Shown here piece by piece: positions 6,449-8,876 of a stretch of DNA of 8,876 nucleotides. The stretch spans positions 1 through 8,876 of the forward strand of contig CAZDGF010000088.1 in NCBI GenBank assembly GCA_964505065.1, written 5' to 3'. The position numbers were made by a program, and so were the translations under genes. The number at the start of each line of letters is the position of its first letter. The first letter of the stretch is position 1. Source of the DNA: JABMMZ01 sp964505065. Its GTDB lineage: Bacteria; Bacteroidota; Bacteroidia; NS11-12g; UBA955. Under the pieces are notes generated by a model. That model made no database searches. It was given only the letters and a program-made list of their open reading frames with translations, and was not told the origin of the DNA.

Positions 6449-6484
6449 AAAAACACCCATTGCATTGTGTAATGGGTGTTTTTT
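6449..6484 (+). terminator. Strong rho-independent terminator, probably bidirectional
   Basis: AAAAACACCCATT (6449-6461) pairs perfectly over 13 bp with AATGGGTGTTTTT (6471-6483) around a 9-nt loop, ending in a T run. It follows the barrel gene stop by 36 bases. Because the stem begins with five As, the minus strand also ends in a T run, so it can stop transcription from the lipoprotein gene that ends at 6579. Confidence 0.9.
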
Positions 6485-6578
6485 ATGTGGGTAGATTTAG
6501 TTGGGGTAATTTTATAATAGGGAGGAAGTGAAACTATATGACAAACTTCAAGTTGAAAAATACCTTGAAAGCAAGAGT

Positions 6579-7144
6579 TTATTTAATATCTTTATAAGAA
6601 AGAATTTTTCTTGCTAATTCTTTCTCATGTTCAGGCACAAGTGGATTAATAATTGCTTTTAAAAGTATTGGTTTCAAAATGGAGTCTCGCCTATCCACTA
6701 AATAATCAAAATACATGCCTTCAATAGTACTATATTCTCTATAGTCTTCTATAAAAACGTTTCTTATGTAATTTAAGAAATTGGTTCTTTGAACTTCTAA
6801 TAAGCGAAGTTTAGATTGTAAATTACTATCATACTTTTTTAAGTTCTTAATAAGCTGTAAGATTTTATCATGTTCTAAATCCCACCTAATATACTCTTCA
6901 ATAAAACCTTCAAATACTTTTAAATTGGTATTATAATATAGAAAAAGGGCTAAAGCTGTATCTGGATTTTCAATATCAAGTTCTTTTATATTGTTAGTAA
7001 TTGTGTCGTATTTTTCTTTAAGAACAATAGAATCAGTTAACTTAACGTCTTGGGCTTTTTTTCACTTGTTGGATTAAGAACACAGCCGATAATAAAGAAA
7101 TTAATAATATTAAATAATAAAAAAAATGATTTTTCTTTTTTCAT
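6579..7144 (-). pseudogene. Lipoprotein gene split by a -1 frameshift at a slippery A7 run
   Basis: The 5' frame starts at 7144 and encodes MKKEKSFFLLFNIINFFIIGC, a lipoprotein signal peptide with lipobox IIGC (C21), then VLNPTSEKKPKTLS and a TAA stop (7039-7037). A second frame, open from a TGA at 7064-7062 to the TAA at 6581-6579, encodes about 158 residues of coherent helical, charged protein (AQDVKLTDSIVLKEKYDT to ARKILSYKDIK) but has no start of its own. The two join with a -1 shift exactly at A_AAA_AAG (7061-7055), giving a 188-residue lipoprotein. I do not recognise the family of the C-terminal part. The intact long frame suggests a recent indel, an assembly error, or real expression by ribosomal or transcriptional slippage. 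No G-rich downstream hairpin or Shine-Dalgarno-like stimulator is obvious. It lies downstream of the glycosyltransferase gene on the same strand, 91 bp away. Confidence 0.75.
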
Positions 7145-7166
7145 AATAAGTTGGTATTACAACAAA

Positions 7167-7174
7167 CAAAATTA
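7167..7174 (-). promoter_or_regulatory. Bacteroidota -7 box TAATTTTG before the lipoprotein gene
   Basis: On the minus strand TAATTTTG is a full match to TAnnTTTG and ends 22 bases before the start codon at 7144, leaving a short leader. It suggests that the lipoprotein gene has its own promoter. No convincing -33 TTTG is seen at the expected spacing. Confidence 0.4.
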
Positions 7175-7235
7175 GAAAATTTGTTTAACATTTATTTCTA
7201 TATCGTTCAAAGTATTTCGCCCTCCTCCAATGTTT

Positions 7236-8747
7236 CTATCTCAACTCATAAATACCATAAATACTACTGCCTTGCACATGTTTTTGGTATATCAGTTTAT
7301 AGTTATAATCTTGAGGGTGGTTGCGGTAGGTTGTTATAAAATATTTGGGTTTGGCTGCTGTATCTACTAAAAAAATACGTTTGCTGTTTTCTTTTGAAAG
7401 CAACAATAAATTATTGCCAATTACAGTAGCACGTTTAATTGTTATACTATCAGTTGGGCAATTTTTTATTAAATAATTTAAAGCATCTTTTTGGGCTACG
7501 CCCCAATAATCGTAATCAAATTGATGTCTAATATTTTCAGTTTTTTTAGAAATTAAAGCATTGAAATATACATATTGATAAGGAAATAAAGTTATTTGGC
7601 TGTAAATAATTTCTAATAATAAAATAGAGCAGCAGGTAATTTTCAACCATTTTGCTTGAATATAAAAAATGCCATAAACTACAACTAAAACCATTGTAGG
7701 ATATATAAAATAAACATGCCGCCAATCGTCATATACAACAGATTTTAAAACAATAACCATTAAAATAGGGGTAAAAATAATAGCTATTAAAGCTATTAAA
7801 AACAGAAATTCATTTTTATACACTTTCCATTTGCTTTTGCATACATAAATGCAAATAAATAAGCCAATAAAAAACAGCAAACAAATACTTAAAGGATTAG
7901 AAATTACAATCCATTCGGGCAAGTAATACCAAGGCAAATGTGTACTAAATATTTTTTCGCCATTCAGCAATATATGCCCTTCCCACCTAAATACAGATAA
8001 AGATTTTAAAACATGCAATAAGCTATCTATTGGCTTATGCCATAATGTTGGAAAAAATAGAAATATAGATGCCAAAAACATCAAAAACATTGAAATAAGC
8101 GAGCTAAATTTTATTTTTTCTTTACATGCAATGGCTTTTAATACTAATACAAATAGGCTAATAAATGGGAAAATAAGTCCTAAAAACCGAATACTTGTAG
8201 CCAAGCCGCATAAAATACCCAATAATACAAAATGCCAAAGTTTGCCTTTGTTTACAGCTAAATACAATGCAAATAAAATAATAACAGATACGCCCAAAAA
8301 GGGAATATCTTTACTATTAAAAAAAGAATGGGCATATATTCGAGGGTTTAACACCAGTATAATAAAAGAAACCAAAGCTAAATAATGCTGCTTAAATTGG
8401 CGATATACAAGGAAATACATAAATGTACAGCAAAACAGAAAAAACAAATGCGATACCAAATGCCGAGTTTGATAAATAACAGTTTCATCTTTGCTGCCAA
8501 CTAAATTTTCTACCCCTATAAGTGCCATTTCAAAAATACCGCCATGGTCTCTTTCTAAAAAACCATAAAAAGTGGTATCGTTTTCAAACACATAGCTACA
8601 ATATTTTTCGCCAATATAGCGTTGGGTTTGCTCATCGTAAGACATGCCATATTGTTTGTATGTAAACAAAGAAAAAATAACAAGTGCTAAAAATATACCA
8701 ATAAAAAGCCAGTGTTTTTGGAATGTTATTTTCAATTTTTGCCACAT
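7236..8747 (-). CDS. Polytopic membrane protein, probable GT-C fold glycosyltransferase (family 39-like)
   Basis: The 503-residue protein has an N-terminal membrane segment (about 13-30), roughly nine to eleven further hydrophobic segments up to about residue 390, and a soluble C-terminal domain of about 110 residues. The first extracytoplasmic loop carries YDEQ (D38, E39), the acidic motif expected for the catalytic or metal-binding site of GT-C enzymes. NPRIYAHSFFNSKD (134-147) and YDDWRHVYFIYP (339-350) resemble the loops conserved in PMT/ArnT-like transferases. Such enzymes move sugars from polyprenyl-phosphate donors to acceptors on the periplasmic side; the acceptor here is unknown. It stands alone, not in a polysaccharide cluster. 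The start MWQKLKITFQKHW is supported by a -7 box directly upstream, and no longer start is plausible. A simple uncharacterised membrane protein is the fallback call. Confidence 0.7.
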   Translation of the reverse strand: MWQKLKITFQKHWLFIGIFLALVIFSLFTYKQYGMSYDEQTQRYIGEKYCSYVFENDTTFYGFLERDHGGIFEMALIGVENLVGSKDETVIYQTRHLVSHLFFLFCCTFMYFLVYRQFKQHYLALVSFIILVLNPRIYAHSFFNSKDIPFLGVSVIILFALYLAVNKGKLWHFVLLGILCGLATSIRFLGLIFPFISLFVLVLKAIACKEKIKFSSLISMFLMFLASIFLFFPTLWHKPIDSLLHVLKSLSVFRWEGHILLNGEKIFSTHLPWYYLPEWIVISNPLSICLLFFIGLFICIYVCKSKWKVYKNEFLFLIALIAIIFTPILMVIVLKSVVYDDWRHVYFIYPTMVLVVVYGIFYIQAKWLKITCCSILLLEIIYSQITLFPYQYVYFNALISKKTENIRHQFDYDYWGVAQKDALNYLIKNCPTDSITIKRATVIGNNLLLLSKENSKRIFLVDTAAKPKYFITTYRNHPQDYNYKLIYQKHVQGSSIYGIYELR

Positions 8748-8751
8748 AGGG

Positions 8752-8759
8752 CAAAAGTA
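8752..8759 (-). promoter_or_regulatory. Bacteroidota -7 box TACTTTTG, possible leaderless promoter
   Basis: On the minus strand TACTTTTG fits TAnnTTTG fully and ends 4 bases (CCCT) before the ATG at 8747, the same spacing as at the T9SS gene. It lies between the tRNA terminator and the glycosyltransferase start, where a promoter is needed. No clear -33 element is visible. Confidence 0.5.
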
Positions 8760-8774
8760 TATTTATTAATCTAA

Positions 8775-8815
8775 AAAAATATAAAAAGCCTTAAATTATT
8801 TCTAATTTAAGGCTT
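8775..8815 (-). terminator. Rho-independent terminator of the tRNA-Arg gene
   Basis: AAGCCTTAAATTA (8786-8798) and TAATTTAAGGCTT (8803-8815) are perfect 13-bp inverted arms with a 4-nt loop. Read on the minus strand, the stem is followed by TTTTTATATTTTTTT, and it lies 7 bases after the tRNA 3' end. Confidence 0.85.
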
Positions 8816-8822
8816 CTAAAAG

Positions 8823-8876
8823 TGATCCCGAAGGGATTCGAACCCCTGACCCACAGATTAGAAATCTGTTGCTCTA
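8823..8876 (-). tRNA. tRNA-Arg (anticodon UCU), 5' part cut off by window end
   Basis: Read on the minus strand, the segment holds the end of the D arm (GAGC), an anticodon stem ACAGA/TCTGT around the 7-nt loop TTTCTAA (anticodon TCT), a short variable loop, and a T arm AGGGG-TTCGAAT-CCCTT. The 3' acceptor strand CGGGATC and discriminator A follow. CCA is not encoded. The 5' acceptor strand and most of the D arm lie beyond base 8876. The anticodon reads AGA/AGG arginine codons. Confidence 0.93.

Noticed and set aside
6538..6597. Small + strand ORF of 19 codons (MTNFKLKNTLKARVYLISL) preceded by GGGAGGAAG
   Set aside because: The SD-like stretch is 12 or more bases away, the frame overlaps the end of the opposite lipoprotein gene, and the peptide shows no recognisable feature.
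7151..7339. 62-codon + strand open frame overlapping the end of the glycosyltransferase gene
   Set aside because: About half lies antisense to a confident coding region and the translation is low-complexity without domain signs; best seen as a chance frame.
1..8876. CRISPR array, insertion sequence, prophage or rRNA
   Set aside because: No regularly spaced repeats, transposase, integrase or rRNA-like sequence was seen on either strand.

Overview
The window looks like chromosomal DNA of a member of the phylum Bacteroidota. The DNA is AT-rich. It carries a type IX secretion (T9SS) cargo protein with the C-terminal sorting domain confined to that phylum, a DUF2480 protein (a Bacteroidota family), a PorT-like outer-membrane barrel, and several promoter -7 boxes of the Bacteroidota type TAnnTTTG. 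I cannot place it below phylum level.

Layout: (1) 1-2128, a secreted T9SS cargo protein on the + strand, with a 20-bp perfect inverted repeat ending 3 bases before its start codon. (2) 2199-2780, a very AT-rich + strand gene for a HEPN-type helical protein with an RNxxxH motif, probably AbiU2-like; its coding-like frame extends 5' of the annotated start up to an ATG-TAG pair. A + strand terminator closes this block. (3) 2917-5461, three minus-strand housekeeping genes: queG (tRNA queuosine synthesis), a DUF2480 gene and trxB (thioredoxin reductase). (4) 5462-5782, a 321-bp gene-free stretch with a hairpin-rich repeat-like element and TGTAACA repeats, in front of (5) an outer-membrane beta-barrel gene at 5783-6412 with a strong terminator. 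(6) 6579-7144, a minus-strand lipoprotein gene split by a -1 frameshift exactly at the slippery heptamer A_AAA_AAG; it is too fragmented to appear as one ORF. (7) 7236-8747, a polytopic GT-C-like glycosyltransferase on the minus strand. (8) the 3' part of a tRNA-Arg(UCU) gene with its own terminator, cut by the window end.

The genes do not form one pathway. queG, DUF2480 and trxB are core functions that sit side by side, and at least DUF2480 seems to have its own promoter. The T9SS protein, barrel, lipoprotein and glycosyltransferase all concern the cell envelope. The HEPN gene is the only candidate defence or toxin gene, and no nucleotidyltransferase antitoxin lies beside it. I did not find a clear multi-gene undescribed system. 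The points most worth checking are the slippery-site lipoprotein, the displaced start of the HEPN gene, and the palindromes and repeats before the T9SS and barrel genes.
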